From assembly GCA_041394605.1 (NCBI GenBank), contig JAWKHX010000006.1:248001-312000 (forward strand): DNA of 64,000 bases, in the 5' to 3' direction. Below the pieces are notes generated by a model. The model saw nothing but the letters and a program-made list of their open reading frames with translations, ran no database searches and was not told where the DNA came from. A program made the position numbers and the translations under genes. Origin of the DNA: UBA668 sp041394605. Its GTDB lineage: Bacteria; Actinomycetota; Acidimicrobiia; Acidimicrobiales; Ilumatobacteraceae. Positions 54,780 to 63,185 of this stretch are shown piece by piece. Numbering within the stretch: the first letter of the stretch is position 1; each line of letters begins with the position of its first letter.

Positions 54780-54839
54780 AGTTGCTCTGCTCCCCTCCGG
54801 CCGGGAAAGCTGGTGGGGATCGTGTCGAAAGGATCCCGA

Positions 54840-55478
54840 GTGGAAATCGAAGTCACGCAGGCCGGCCCCGCCGCGGCGAGTCCGCGCATCGGCCGCCGCC
54901 ACGTGCTCGGCGCCGGCGTCGGCGGTGCCGCGCTGTCGTTGTTGCCGTTCCTCGCCGGCCGCGCCCAGGCGTCCGCGGGCGACACCACCACGACGGCCCC
55001 GCCCAAGCGCCCAACTGATGCGGACACCGCGCTGCTGGGCCAGGCGCAGCAGGTCGAACTGACCTTCGTGGACCTGTTCGACACGGCGATTGCCGCCACC
55101 GACTGGTCCGAGGCGGAGGCTGCGGTGATGGTCGAGTTCCGTGAAGTCCACAAGGAGTACGCCGCAGCCCTCAGCGCGCTGCTCGGCCGCAACGCCCCCA
55201 ACGCCCCGTCCGAGGCTCTGATGAGCTCGCTGCAGGCCGGCTTCTCCGGCGCCAAGGAAGGCATCCTCTCCACCGCCTACACCGCAGAGTCCGGCGCCGT
55301 CGCCATGTACGACGAGCTGCTCGGCCAGCTCCAGGGCAAGGACGGTGCGGTGCTGGTGGCCTCCATCCAGATGGCCGAGGCCCGCCACTGCACGGTGCTG
55401 GCGGCGATGAACGGCCAGACCGAGCTGGCCCAACTCCTCGTGGACGACGAGGCCGACGCGCTGCAGGCGAACGGGTGA
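54840..55478 (+). CDS. Exported ferritin-like protein (Tat signal)
   Basis: 212 residues from GTG at 54840; AAAGGA lies about 10 bases upstream and decides against the longer starts at 54813 and 54822. The Tat motif is RIGRRHVLGAG followed by a hydrophobic stretch (VGGAALSLLPFLAGRAQA). The mature domain resembles a ferritin-like bundle: EAEAAVMVEFREVHKEYAAAL, YTAESGAVAMYDEL and MAEARHCTVLAAMNG, with E-x-x-H pairs. Coupled by overlap to the next gene, which encodes a second exported ferritin-like protein. Confidence 0.82.
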   Translation: MEIEVTQAGPAAASPRIGRRHVLGAGVGGAALSLLPFLAGRAQASAGDTTTTAPPKRPTDADTALLGQAQQVELTFVDLFDTAIAATDWSEAEAAVMVEFREVHKEYAAALSALLGRNAPNAPSEALMSSLQAGFSGAKEGILSTAYTAESGAVAMYDELLGQLQGKDGAVLVASIQMAEARHCTVLAAMNGQTELAQLLVDDEADALQANG

Positions 55479-56404
55479 CGATCATGGACCAGCACAGCAC
55501 TCCCCTCTCCCCTTCCGAGCTCATCGCCGGTGCCGCCCCGTCGACCGGCATGGGTCGTCGTGGCCTGTTCCGCCTCGGCGGGCTCGGCGCCGTCGCAGCC
55601 GTCCTGGCCGCCTGCGGGCAGTCCGAGGCCGGCGAGCTCGGCACCCTGGGCAACGGCCCCGGTACCCCCGAGCTGCCCACCGGCACGGTGGACAACGGCG
55701 CCCTGCTGCGCACCGCCGCGTCCATCGAGACCTCCATCGCCAACGCCTACCAGCGGATGATGGACGATGGCCTGTTCGGCGGTTCCACCGCTGCGTTCCC
55801 GAAGCTCGGCGACCCGATGCCTCTCGTGATGGCGTTCATCGATCACCACCGCATGGCCGCCGACACCTACAACGAACTGGCCGTCGGCGCCGGCGACACG
55901 GCGTGGACCTGTGGCAACCAGCGCCTCGACGAGCAGTACATCGACATCGTGCTGTCGCGCGTCACCGAGGGCGTGCCCGCTCAGGAGAACGCTGCGGCCA
56001 TCCCGGCCAGCGACGACCCGCTGCGCGACGCCGTGAACCTGGTGTACGTGCTGGAGTCCCTCAGCGCCAGTTCCGCCCAGGCTCTGGTGGATCAGGTCAC
56101 CGAGCCCGCCATGCGGGCTGCGTCGATGAAGGTCGGCGTGCGTTCCGGCCGCGACGCCGCGGCCCTGGCGTTGCAGGCGAATCCCGGCGGGTACCTGCCC
56201 GCCAGCGACCCGGCGGAGATCCCCGCCCCGGTGGCCGTGCCGTCGCGGTTCGGCTCGGTTGGTGCCAGCACCTTCCTCGGCGGCGCCGGCGACGAGAACG
56301 GCGTGCGCCTGCGCCTCGCCTTCGAGACCCCCAGCCTGAACTCGATGGTGTACAGCTTCACCGAGTACGGCGACTGCGGCGTCCCCGCCCCCACCACCAC
56401 CTGA
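55475..56404 (+). CDS. Exported ferritin-like lipoprotein (Tat/lipobox)
   Basis: 309 residues from GTG at 55475 (ATG at 55484 also possible). GMGRRGLFRLGG is a Tat-type twin-arginine region, and the hydrophobic segment ends AVLAACG, a lipobox, so this is a likely Tat-exported lipoprotein. The mature domain includes SIETSIANAYQRMMDDGLFGG, HHRMAADTYNELA and LRDAVNLVYVLESLSAS, ferritin-like helices with Glu and His at ligand spacing. Paired with the previous ferritin-like gene. Function is unknown; iron or manganese handling at the envelope is an inference. Confidence 0.82.
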   Translation: MTIMDQHSTPLSPSELIAGAAPSTGMGRRGLFRLGGLGAVAAVLAACGQSEAGELGTLGNGPGTPELPTGTVDNGALLRTAASIETSIANAYQRMMDDGLFGGSTAAFPKLGDPMPLVMAFIDHHRMAADTYNELAVGAGDTAWTCGNQRLDEQYIDIVLSRVTEGVPAQENAAAIPASDDPLRDAVNLVYVLESLSASSAQALVDQVTEPAMRAASMKVGVRSGRDAAALALQANPGGYLPASDPAEIPAPVAVPSRFGSVGASTFLGGAGDENGVRLRLAFETPSLNSMVYSFTEYGDCGVPAPTTT

Positions 56405-56432
56405 CCCACCCGTTCGGGCCGGCCCGTCGCGC

Positions 56433-56442
56433 TTTACGTAAA
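56433..56442. promoter_or_regulatory. AT-rich 10-base palindrome
   Basis: TTTACGTAAA is a perfect palindrome in an otherwise very GC-rich region just past the ferritin-like gene and before the third copy of the 44-bp repeat. Could be a regulator site; no other evidence. Confidence 0.3.
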
Positions 56443-56506
56443 CGCTGTCGGCCCCTGACCTGGGGCGACGCGTCGGAGTTCTTGACACAAACCCGCCGCG
56501 AGCCGG

Positions 56507-56550
56507 GTCGGAGGGTTTCGTGTCCACCTCCGAGCCGGAAACCCTCCGAC
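56507..56550. repeat. 44-bp palindromic repeat, copy D
   Basis: GTCGGAGGGTTTC (56507-56519) and its complement (56538-56550) flank the centre GTGTCCACCTCCGAGCCG. It lies downstream of the ferritin-like genes and just upstream of rnpB, so it probably separates the two transcripts. Confidence 0.85.
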
Positions 56551-56563
56551 CGGGCCACGCCAG

Positions 56564-56569
56564 TACACT
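56564..56569 (+). promoter_or_regulatory. Candidate -10 hexamer of rnpB
   Basis: TACACT lies 6 bases before the first base of the P1 helix at 56576, the right spacing for transcription starting at or near the RNA 5' end. No clear -35 hexamer is seen; the palindromic repeat lies where it would be. Confidence 0.45.
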
Positions 56570-56575
56570 GCCGGC

Positions 56576-56944
56576 GACGGTGAGTCGGCCGGGTGGCCGC
56601 GGCACGGCCTGACCGTGTCGAGGAAAGTCGGGACTCCACAGGGCAGCGTGCTGGCGAGAGCCAGGTCGGGGCGACCTGACGGACAAGTGCAACAGAGAGA
56701 GACCGCCGATGGGCCGGCTTGCCGGTCACAGGTGAGGGTGCAACGGTGCGGTAAGAGCGCACCAGCGGACGGGGCGACCCGTTCGGCTCGGCAAACCCCA
56801 CGCGGAGCAAGGCCAAGCAGGGCGTATGGGCTGCCCGCCCGCCGGTTCACGCCGGCAGCGTCCGGGTAGGCCGCACAGAGGGATGGTCACCGGCCCGGTT
56901 CGCCGGGTCACAGAATCCCGCTTACAGGCCGACTCACCGTCACG
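56576..56944 (+). ncRNA. rnpB: RNase P RNA (bacterial type A)
   Basis: Catalytic RNA that trims the 5' leader of tRNA precursors. P1 is formed by GACGGTGAGTCGGCC (56576-56590) and its exact complement at 56927-56941. Conserved core segments are GAGGAAAGTCGGGACTCC near 56620, GTGCAACAGAGAG near 56688, GGTAAGAGCGCACC near 56750, and ACAGAATCCCGCTTACAGGCC before the end. Size (about 370 bases) fits actinobacterial type A RNA. No protein frame across it is credible. Ends are set by P1 and could vary by a few bases. Confidence 0.97.
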
Positions 56945-56957
56945 ACCGCCGTGCAGA

Positions 56958-57518
56958 TCAGGGCACGAGGTTGAACGCGCACAGGGCGGGGCCGCGTTCG
57001 CGGAACAGCACCCTCGTCACCGACGCCTGGTCCACATGGCTGCGCCAGGCCATGCGCGGATCGCCGCCGAGTGCCCACGCCATCGCCACCTTGACCGGCG
57101 TGGCGTGGGTGACCACCACCACCTCGCTTCGACGGGCCGCGACCGCCAGTTCCTCGCACGCGGCCCACACCCGCTCGGTGACCTGGCTGAGGGTCTCGCC
57201 ACCCTCGGGGGCGAACTCGCTGTCGGTGATCCATCCGGTCCACACCTCGGACGGGATCTCGGAGATGACGGCGCCGTCGTAGCAGCCGTAGTCCATCTCC
57301 ACCCACCGCTCGTCGATCTCCGGCTCCACACCGAAGACGGCGGCCGTCTGGCGGGCCCGCATCGCCGGCGAGCAGACCAGCCGGTCCACCCGGGGCACCA
57401 GGCGGGGCAGACCAGCCACCTGGGCGAAGCCGACCTCGTCGAGCGGAGGGTCCAGCCGGCCCTGCAAGCGTGCCGCGGCATTGGTGGCGGTACGGCCGTG
57501 GCGGACGATGTGCAGCAC
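56958..57518 (-). CDS. Histidine phosphatase (phosphoglycerate-mutase-like)
   Basis: 186 residues. VRHGRTATNAAARLQGRLDPPL contains the catalytic RHG near residue 6; the second active-site block reads VVVVTHATPVKVAMAWALGG, and CSPAMRARQTAAVFG holds the second basic site. Members act as phosphatases on sugar phosphates, nucleotides or cobalamin precursors; the target here is open. It is transcribed from the right and stops 14 bases from rnpB's end. Confidence 0.9.
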   Translation of the reverse strand: MLHIVRHGRTATNAAARLQGRLDPPLDEVGFAQVAGLPRLVPRVDRLVCSPAMRARQTAAVFGVEPEIDERWVEMDYGCYDGAVISEIPSEVWTGWITDSEFAPEGGETLSQVTERVWAACEELAVAARRSEVVVVTHATPVKVAMAWALGGDPRMAWRSHVDQASVTRVLFRERGPALCAFNLVP

Positions 57519-57531
57519 GAAGACCAGTGAA

Positions 57532-58020
57532 TCACACGACCGGCGGCCGCGTGTCCCCCAACAACCCCTGGCGCACGAACCGGCGGCGGCGCTCGGCGTC
57601 GGCCAGCCCGAAGCGGCCCCACGAGTACCACAGCATGACGGCGCCGGCGATCTCCATCGGCACGTTCAGCCACCCACGGTCCAGCGACATCACCTGCACG
57701 TCGCCCCACGACCCGCTGAACGGCCACCAGAACACCTTGGTGCTGGCGAAGGCGCCGTCCCACACCAGGTGCAGCAGCATGCCGATCGGCAGACCCAGCA
57801 GCAGGCGGCGAATCGGTTTGCGGCCCGAGGTGACCAGCATCACCAGCGCCAACGCCCCGACGGCCACGGTGAGGCTGTGTGCCCACCGGGCCTGACCGAA
57901 CGGCACGTCGATGATGTCCGGCAGCACCGACCCAACCAGCAGCAAGCGGTAGTCGAACCGCGGGTCGGTGAACACGAAGAACACGGTCAGCAGCGACGTG
58001 CCGAGGAACCACAGCAACAC
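57532..58020 (-). CDS. Membrane-bound metal-dependent hydrolase family protein (YdjM-like)
   Basis: 162 residues with four or five membrane helices. GSVLPDIIDVPFGQARWAHS contains the Asp/His-rich motif of the DUF457 YdjM family of predicted hydrolases, and PIGMLLHLVWDGAFA has a His in a later helix. Activity has not been shown for the family. GTG start at 58020; the following stop of the zinc-ribbon gene at 58036 is 15 bases away, so they may be cotranscribed. Confidence 0.8.
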   Translation of the reverse strand: MLLWFLGTSLLTVFFVFTDPRFDYRLLLVGSVLPDIIDVPFGQARWAHSLTVAVGALALVMLVTSGRKPIRRLLLGLPIGMLLHLVWDGAFASTKVFWWPFSGSWGDVQVMSLDRGWLNVPMEIAGAVMLWYSWGRFGLADAERRRRFVRQGLLGDTRPPVV

Positions 58021-58035
58021 GGTGACGCAGCCCCG

Positions 58036-58740
58036 TCAGCGGACCAGGAACCGCGCGCACTGCGGGCACTCGGCCGGCTCGCCCGCGGGCGTGGCCTTCA
58101 CGATGTCCATCTCCGCAGGCGACAGGTCCAGATGACAACCGGTACAGCGGTGGCCGTCCAGCCGGGCCACGCCGACGCCGCCGTGCTGGTGGCGGGCGTG
58201 CTCGTAGGCGCGCAGGTCGGCCTCACCGAGCAGGGCGCGGGCCTCTGCCTTGCGGGCATCCAGGGCGGCGACCTCACCATCCAGTTCGGCGTTGGTGGCG
58301 GCGAGCGCGGCATCGGCCTCGGCCAGCGCGGCCACCAGCGTGGGTTCGGCCTCTGCCAACGCGGCCAACTCGTCCTCCGCCGCGCCCTGGTCCTCCATGG
58401 CCACCAACTCCTGCTCGTCCAGTTCGCCGCGCTGGGCGTTGATGGTGGCGATCTGGTTCATCAGCGCCTCGGCCTCGCGCGGGGCGATGACGGTCTTCAA
58501 CTGGGCGTCCAGCCGGTCGCGCTTGGCGGTCAGCTCGTGCGCCGTGCGCTCGGCGGCCTCGATGGCGGCGCGTGCGGCCTCCACGCGGGCCTGCACGGCG
58601 GCCTGCTGGCGGCGAAGATCGGCAAGCGCTGCGGCGGCCGCCGACTGGGCGGCGACCTCGGGTAGGCGTGGCCGCCGGTGACCGATGGCATCCAGTGCCG
58701 TGTCGATCTCTTGCAGTGCCAGCATCGCCGCGCCATTCAT
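58036..58740 (-). CDS. C4-type zinc-ribbon coiled-coil protein
   Basis: 234 residues. A long Ala/Glu/Arg-rich coiled coil (about 20-165) is followed by a C-terminal zinc ribbon: RCTGCHLDLSP and AECPQCARFLVR, two CxxC pairs. This layout matches the DUF164 family, commonly beside cell-wall or RNase HI genes in actinobacteria. Probably nucleic-acid or protein binding; role unproven. It lies next to ponA on the same strand, 33 bases away. Confidence 0.88.
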   Translation of the reverse strand: MNGAAMLALQEIDTALDAIGHRRPRLPEVAAQSAAAAALADLRRQQAAVQARVEAARAAIEAAERTAHELTAKRDRLDAQLKTVIAPREAEALMNQIATINAQRGELDEQELVAMEDQGAAEDELAALAEAEPTLVAALAEADAALAATNAELDGEVAALDARKAEARALLGEADLRAYEHARHQHGGVGVARLDGHRCTGCHLDLSPAEMDIVKATPAGEPAECPQCARFLVR

Positions 58741-58773
58741 CGGCCCGAGGGTACCCGCGCCGACGCCGCTGGC

Positions 58774-61080
58774 TCACCTCGCCGGTTTCACCACCACGTT
58801 CTCGGGCGGCTTGTCGCACAGGTACACGAACGTGGAACTGTTGATGGCCACTGACGGCACAGGGGCACGCGGGTCCAGCACGTCGGCCGGCACGGTGGTG
58901 CCGCTGTCCACCTGGATGACCACGGCCTTGGGTGCAGTGGTGGTGGGCGGCTCGGGATCGCCCGGGTTGGTGGTGGGCGGCAGCGTGGTGACCGTGGTGG
59001 TGGTGGACGCTCCCGGCAGGGTGCCGCTGACCAGCTTGGCCACGCACTCCTCACCGGGCACGTAGATGCGGGCAGCCCGGCGGGTGGGCGCGGCCGGCGC
59101 CGGCCAGTCCATCACCGGCAGGCCCTCGTGCGCGGCCTCCATGTACGCGCCCCAGATGCGCGCCGGGTAGTCGGCGCCCTGCACCTTGCCGTTGCGTCCC
59201 ATCTCCGCGGCGAACTCGGGGATGCCGTTCATCTCGGTGTAGCCGTTCGGGTCGCCCACCCACACAGCGGTGGCCAGTTGCGGCGTACCGCCGATGAACC
59301 AGGCGTTGGTGTTCTCGAACTGGGTACCGGTCTTGCCGGCGGCCGGGCGGGAGAACGGGGTGCACGGACGGGAGGCAGGCGCCGAGCAACGCAGGTTGCG
59401 GGCGCCCGTGCCGCTGGTGAGCACACCCTTCAGGCTGTCCACCGTCTTCAGCGCGGCGTCGGTGTCCAGCACCTGGTAGCCGGCCAGCGACTGGGTGTAG
59501 AGACGGCTGCCGTCGGCCCGGTCGATGAACTCCACGTAGTACGGGTCGTGGTGGATGCCCTGGTTGAGGATGGTCTGCATGCCGGCGGCCATGTCGATGG
59601 GGGCCATCGGGTTGTTGCCGGTGGCGGTGACGCCGAGCGGCATGAACGGCTCACGTTCGGCCTCGGGCTGCCCCTGGTAGAAGTACACCGAGTGAGCCAG
59701 GCGGTAGGTGGAGTCCACCACCCGGTGCAGGCCCACCGCGTAACTGATGCGCACGAAGCCGCAGTCGCTGCTGGACCACACGGTGCGGCCCTTGATCGGC
59801 CCGATGCCGGTGTTGCCACCCCGGATGACCTTCGTGGTCTCCTGGCCGTCCACGAAGTCCGGCACCTCGCACGGGGAGTCGCCGTTGATCACGTCATTCT
59901 CCTGCGCGCCCGCCTCGTACAGCTCGGCCAGCAGGAAGGCCTTGATGCTCGAACCCGTCTGCCGGGGCACCAGCGCCATGTTGACCTCACCGCCGGGCAC
60001 GTCGGAGCGCAGCCCGCGCCCGCCGACCATGGCGCGGATGGCACCGGTGGTGGTGTCCAGCGACACGATGGCCGCGTCGAACCCGATCGACGTGTACGGC
60101 AGGATGTTCCGCGCCGCTTCGGCGTCCGCCTGCATCTTCGGGTCCAGCGTGGTGTGGATCCGCAGGCCGCCGCGGTACAGCAGGTTGGCCCGCTCCTGCT
60201 CCGTGGCGCCGAGGATGGTGGACTTCGTGAGCAGGTAGTCGCGCAGCGCCACGGTGAAGTAGGTGGGCTTGGCGTCCAGCGACGGCAGGGAGCGCACCCG
60301 GAACGGGATCTCCCAGTTGGCCGCCAGGTAGGCGCCGTCGGTGGGCGTGAGCATGTTCTGGTCCACCAGGCGCTCCACCACCTGCGCGAAGCGGCGGCGC
60401 GAGGGCTCGGGGTTCTGGATGGGGTCGTAGCCGGACGGCGACCGCACCAGCCCCGCCAGGAACGCCCCCTCGATCATCGTGAGGTCTTCCACGCCCTTGC
60501 CGAAGTAGACCTCCGCGGCGGCCTGAAGGCCGTAGGCGTTGTTGCCGAAGTACACCGTGTTCAGGTAGCGCTCGAGAATGGCATCCTTCGTCATCTCCTT
60601 CTCGAGCATCGTGGCGAAGTGGGCCTGCTTCAGCTTGTAGCTGCCGTCGCGGGGCAAGCCGGCGAGGAACTCGTTCTTCACCACCTGCTGGGTGATGGTG
60701 CTGGCCCCCTGGGTGGGCGCGTCGGTGGAGAAGTTGGACAGCAGGGCGCGGGCGAAGCCACGCAGATTCACCCCGTGGTGGCGGTAGAACTCGGTGTCCT
60801 CCACAGCCAGCAGGGCGTCGATCACGCCCTCGGGGACCTGCGAGAGCTTGATCGGCTGGCTGTTCTCCCGCTCGAACACGGCGATCACACCGCCGGCAGC
60901 GTCGTACACGAGGGTGCGCTGGGACAGCGGCTGGAATGCGGGCAGGGTGACCGGCACTTCCTCGTGGGCGTTGGCGATCAGCCACAGGCGAGGGCCCACA
61001 CCGATGGCGACACCGGTGAGCAGCAGTGCGCCGGCCAGGATGATGGCGACGAACCGGAAGGGCCAGGCGAGACGATTCAC
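58774..61080 (-). CDS. ponA: Bifunctional penicillin-binding protein (PonA/PBP1 type)
   Basis: 768 residues. N-terminal membrane anchor (FVAIILAGALLLTGVAIGV), transglycosylase domain with EDTEFYRHHGVNLRG and GASTITQQVVKNEF, and transpeptidase domain with SSIK (in TGSSIKAF), SSD (in WSSSDCGF, where the family normally has SxN) and KTG (in AGKTGTQFENT). A Thr/Pro-rich tail of about 90 residues follows, ending in the exported C-terminus VVVKPAR. It polymerises and cross-links peptidoglycan. The Asn-to-Asp change in the second motif is unusual. Confidence 0.93.
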   Translation of the reverse strand: MNRLAWPFRFVAIILAGALLLTGVAIGVGPRLWLIANAHEEVPVTLPAFQPLSQRTLVYDAAGGVIAVFERENSQPIKLSQVPEGVIDALLAVEDTEFYRHHGVNLRGFARALLSNFSTDAPTQGASTITQQVVKNEFLAGLPRDGSYKLKQAHFATMLEKEMTKDAILERYLNTVYFGNNAYGLQAAAEVYFGKGVEDLTMIEGAFLAGLVRSPSGYDPIQNPEPSRRRFAQVVERLVDQNMLTPTDGAYLAANWEIPFRVRSLPSLDAKPTYFTVALRDYLLTKSTILGATEQERANLLYRGGLRIHTTLDPKMQADAEAARNILPYTSIGFDAAIVSLDTTTGAIRAMVGGRGLRSDVPGGEVNMALVPRQTGSSIKAFLLAELYEAGAQENDVINGDSPCEVPDFVDGQETTKVIRGGNTGIGPIKGRTVWSSSDCGFVRISYAVGLHRVVDSTYRLAHSVYFYQGQPEAEREPFMPLGVTATGNNPMAPIDMAAGMQTILNQGIHHDPYYVEFIDRADGSRLYTQSLAGYQVLDTDAALKTVDSLKGVLTSGTGARNLRCSAPASRPCTPFSRPAAGKTGTQFENTNAWFIGGTPQLATAVWVGDPNGYTEMNGIPEFAAEMGRNGKVQGADYPARIWGAYMEAAHEGLPVMDWPAPAAPTRRAARIYVPGEECVAKLVSGTLPGASTTTTVTTLPPTTNPGDPEPPTTTAPKAVVIQVDSGTTVPADVLDPRAPVPSVAINSSTFVYLCDKPPENVVVKPAR

Positions 61081-61143
61081 GGCAGCCCGACGCTAGTTGC
61101 CGTCACTCCCCCAGCGGCGTCACCCCCGCTACGGTGACCGGCC

Positions 61144-62088
61144 ATGAGCAGCACTCACCCCTTCCGGTTCGGCATCCAGGTCAGCAAGGCGGACACCGCC
61201 GCCGGGTGGGCGGAACTCGCCCGCCGCGCCGAGGGCAACGGCTTCAGCGTCCTCACGATGCCCGATCACTTCGACGACCAACTCGCGCCGGTGCCGGCGC
61301 TCATGGCCGCGGCTGCCGCCACCACCTCGCTGCGGGTGGGCGCACTGGTCTTCGACAACGACTACAAGCATCCCGTGGTGCTGGCCAAGGAGTTGGCCAC
61401 CATCGACGTGCTGTCGGAGGGCCGGCTGGAGATCGGCCTGGGCGCCGGCTGGATGATCAGCGACTACGAGCAGGCCGGCATGCCGTACGACGCCGCCGGG
61501 GTGCGCATCGACCGCTTCGTGGAGGGCGTGCAGATCATCCGCGGGCTGCTCGGGCCGGAGCCGTTCTCCTTCACCGGGCAGCACTACACGATCAGCGGGA
61601 TGAACGGCCTGCCCAAGCCGGTGCAGGCCCGCCCGCCGCTGTTGATCGGAGGCGGCGGCAAGCGGGTGCTGGGGATCGCCGCCCGCGAGGCGGACATCGT
61701 GGGCATCAACCCCAGCATGCACGCTGGGAAGATCGGCCCCGAGGCCATCGCCGGAATGAGCCCGGACAGCGTGGACGACAAGATCGCCATCGCCCGTGCC
61801 GCGGCCGGCGACCGGGTGGGCAACATCGAGTGGAACGTGCGGTCGTTCCTGGTGAACGTCACCGCCGACGCGGCCGCGGGCCGGGCGGCCCGGGAAGGGA
61901 TGGCCAAGGCACTGGGCGTCGCTCAGGCCTGGTTGGAGGCCTCCCCGTTCGCGCTCATCGGCCCGCCGGAGGAACTGGCGGCCCGGCTGATCGAGCGGCG
62001 GGAGCGGTGGGGCTTCTCGTACGTGATCGTCGGTCTGGAGCGGATGTGGACTCGTTCGCCGGTGGTGGCCGAACTGGCCGGCACGTGA
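61144..62088 (+). CDS. LLM-class (F420-dependent-like) oxidoreductase
   Basis: 314-residue TIM-barrel flavin or F420 oxidoreductase of the luciferase-like monooxygenase superfamily. FGIQVSKADTAAGWAELARR, MPDHFDDQLAPVPALMAAAAA, RLEIGLGAGWMISDYEQAG and LLIGGGGKRVLGIAAREAD are family blocks. Actinobacterial members of this kind mostly use F420, but the cofactor cannot be read. The next gene starts at the TGA of this one (GTGA overlap). Confidence 0.88.
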   Translation: MSSTHPFRFGIQVSKADTAAGWAELARRAEGNGFSVLTMPDHFDDQLAPVPALMAAAAATTSLRVGALVFDNDYKHPVVLAKELATIDVLSEGRLEIGLGAGWMISDYEQAGMPYDAAGVRIDRFVEGVQIIRGLLGPEPFSFTGQHYTISGMNGLPKPVQARPPLLIGGGGKRVLGIAAREADIVGINPSMHAGKIGPEAIAGMSPDSVDDKIAIARAAAGDRVGNIEWNVRSFLVNVTADAAAGRAAREGMAKALGVAQAWLEASPFALIGPPEELAARLIERRERWGFSYVIVGLERMWTRSPVVAELAGT

Positions 62089-63110
62089 GCACCGCGCCGC
62101 AGCCCCACACTCGCGCTGTGCAGGGCCGGAATGATCTCCGGCGCCCACGCTGCCGCGGCACGGCTGGCCGGCATCCGTGTGGTTGCCGTCGCGTCGCGCA
62201 CGGCGGGCGATGCCGCGATGGCCGAAGGGTTGGGTGCCGCCACCGTGGGTGTACGCCGACCTGCCCGCCGGCGCCGACATCGTGGTGGTGGCCCTCCCCC
62301 GGCGCAGCACGCCGATGCTCTGCGCCTGCTGCAGGCCGGAACCGCCGTGCTCTTGGAGAAGCCGCTGTGCCGCACGCTGGACGAAGGCCGACCGCCTGTG
62401 GTGGCAGCCGCCGATGCGAACCACGGCCGCTTGCTGTACGCCGGAGAACCTGGCCCTGCGCCGTTGGTGCGGCGTCAGCCGCCCACCCCCAAGGTCGGGC
62501 CGCTCACGCATGTGGAGGTCCGCAGCCTGGGGCCTGCCCGGATGAGGCGCGTTCACCGACGAGTGGGGCGGCGGCGCGCTGTTCGACCTGGGGGTGCACC
62601 CACTGGCGGTGGCGATGCTGGTGTGCGGCGCAGCCGGCCTGGGCCGCCCACGGCAGTTGCGGCAACGCTGCGCGCGGCGGGAGGGCCACGGCAGCGACGA
62701 GCACGCCGAGGTACGCTGCACTATGGCGGCGGCCTACACCGCACGGTCGTGGCTAGCTAGCCGGGCGGCCTAGACCACGTGGGACGTCCAGGTGGCGGGC
62801 GAGCACGGTGTGCTGCGCGCCGAGCGCTGCCGTGCAGCGGCTGGAGTACAACGGCGACGAGAGTGGCACTGCCGACCACGGCCGGCGAGGTGCCGGTACT
62901 GGAGGATCTCGGCTACCTGCCCCAGCTGAGGGCGTTCGTGGCCGACCTCGACGCCGGCCGGCCGCCGGTGATGGATGGCCGGTTCGGTCGAGAGGTGCTG
63001 CAGGTGGTGATGGCTGCGTACACGTCGGCCGGCCGGGCCGGGCGCCGCAGCCGCTGCCGTTCACCGGGCCGCGCGACCGGACCCCGCTGGAGCTCTGGCG
63101 GGCGGGCTGA
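62085..63110 (+). CDS. Gfo/Idh/MocA-type oxidoreductase, heavily frameshifted
   Basis: Starts at a GTG overlapping the LLM gene stop. Short segments in three frames make up a dehydrogenase: HAAAARLAGIRVVAVASRTAG, YADLPAGADIVVVALP, LLQAGTAVLLEKPLCRTLDE (the EKP catalytic motif), TDEWGGGALFDLGVHPLAVA, and PQLRAFVADLDAGRPPVMDG to LELWRAG and a TGA at 63108. At least six shifts are needed in 1 kb, more than elsewhere in the window, so either very poor sequence or decay. Substrate unknown. Confidence 0.65.
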
Positions 63111-63185
63111 CCTCCGGCCGCCCGGCCCGCCAGGACAGGCCGTTCGCCACTGGCGAACCACCCGGTGGTGGCGCACGGTGAGGCC

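Noticed and set aside
56434..56850. Proteins predicted across 56434-56911
   Set aside because: The region is RNase P RNA; conserved RNA segments and the P1 helix explain it completely.
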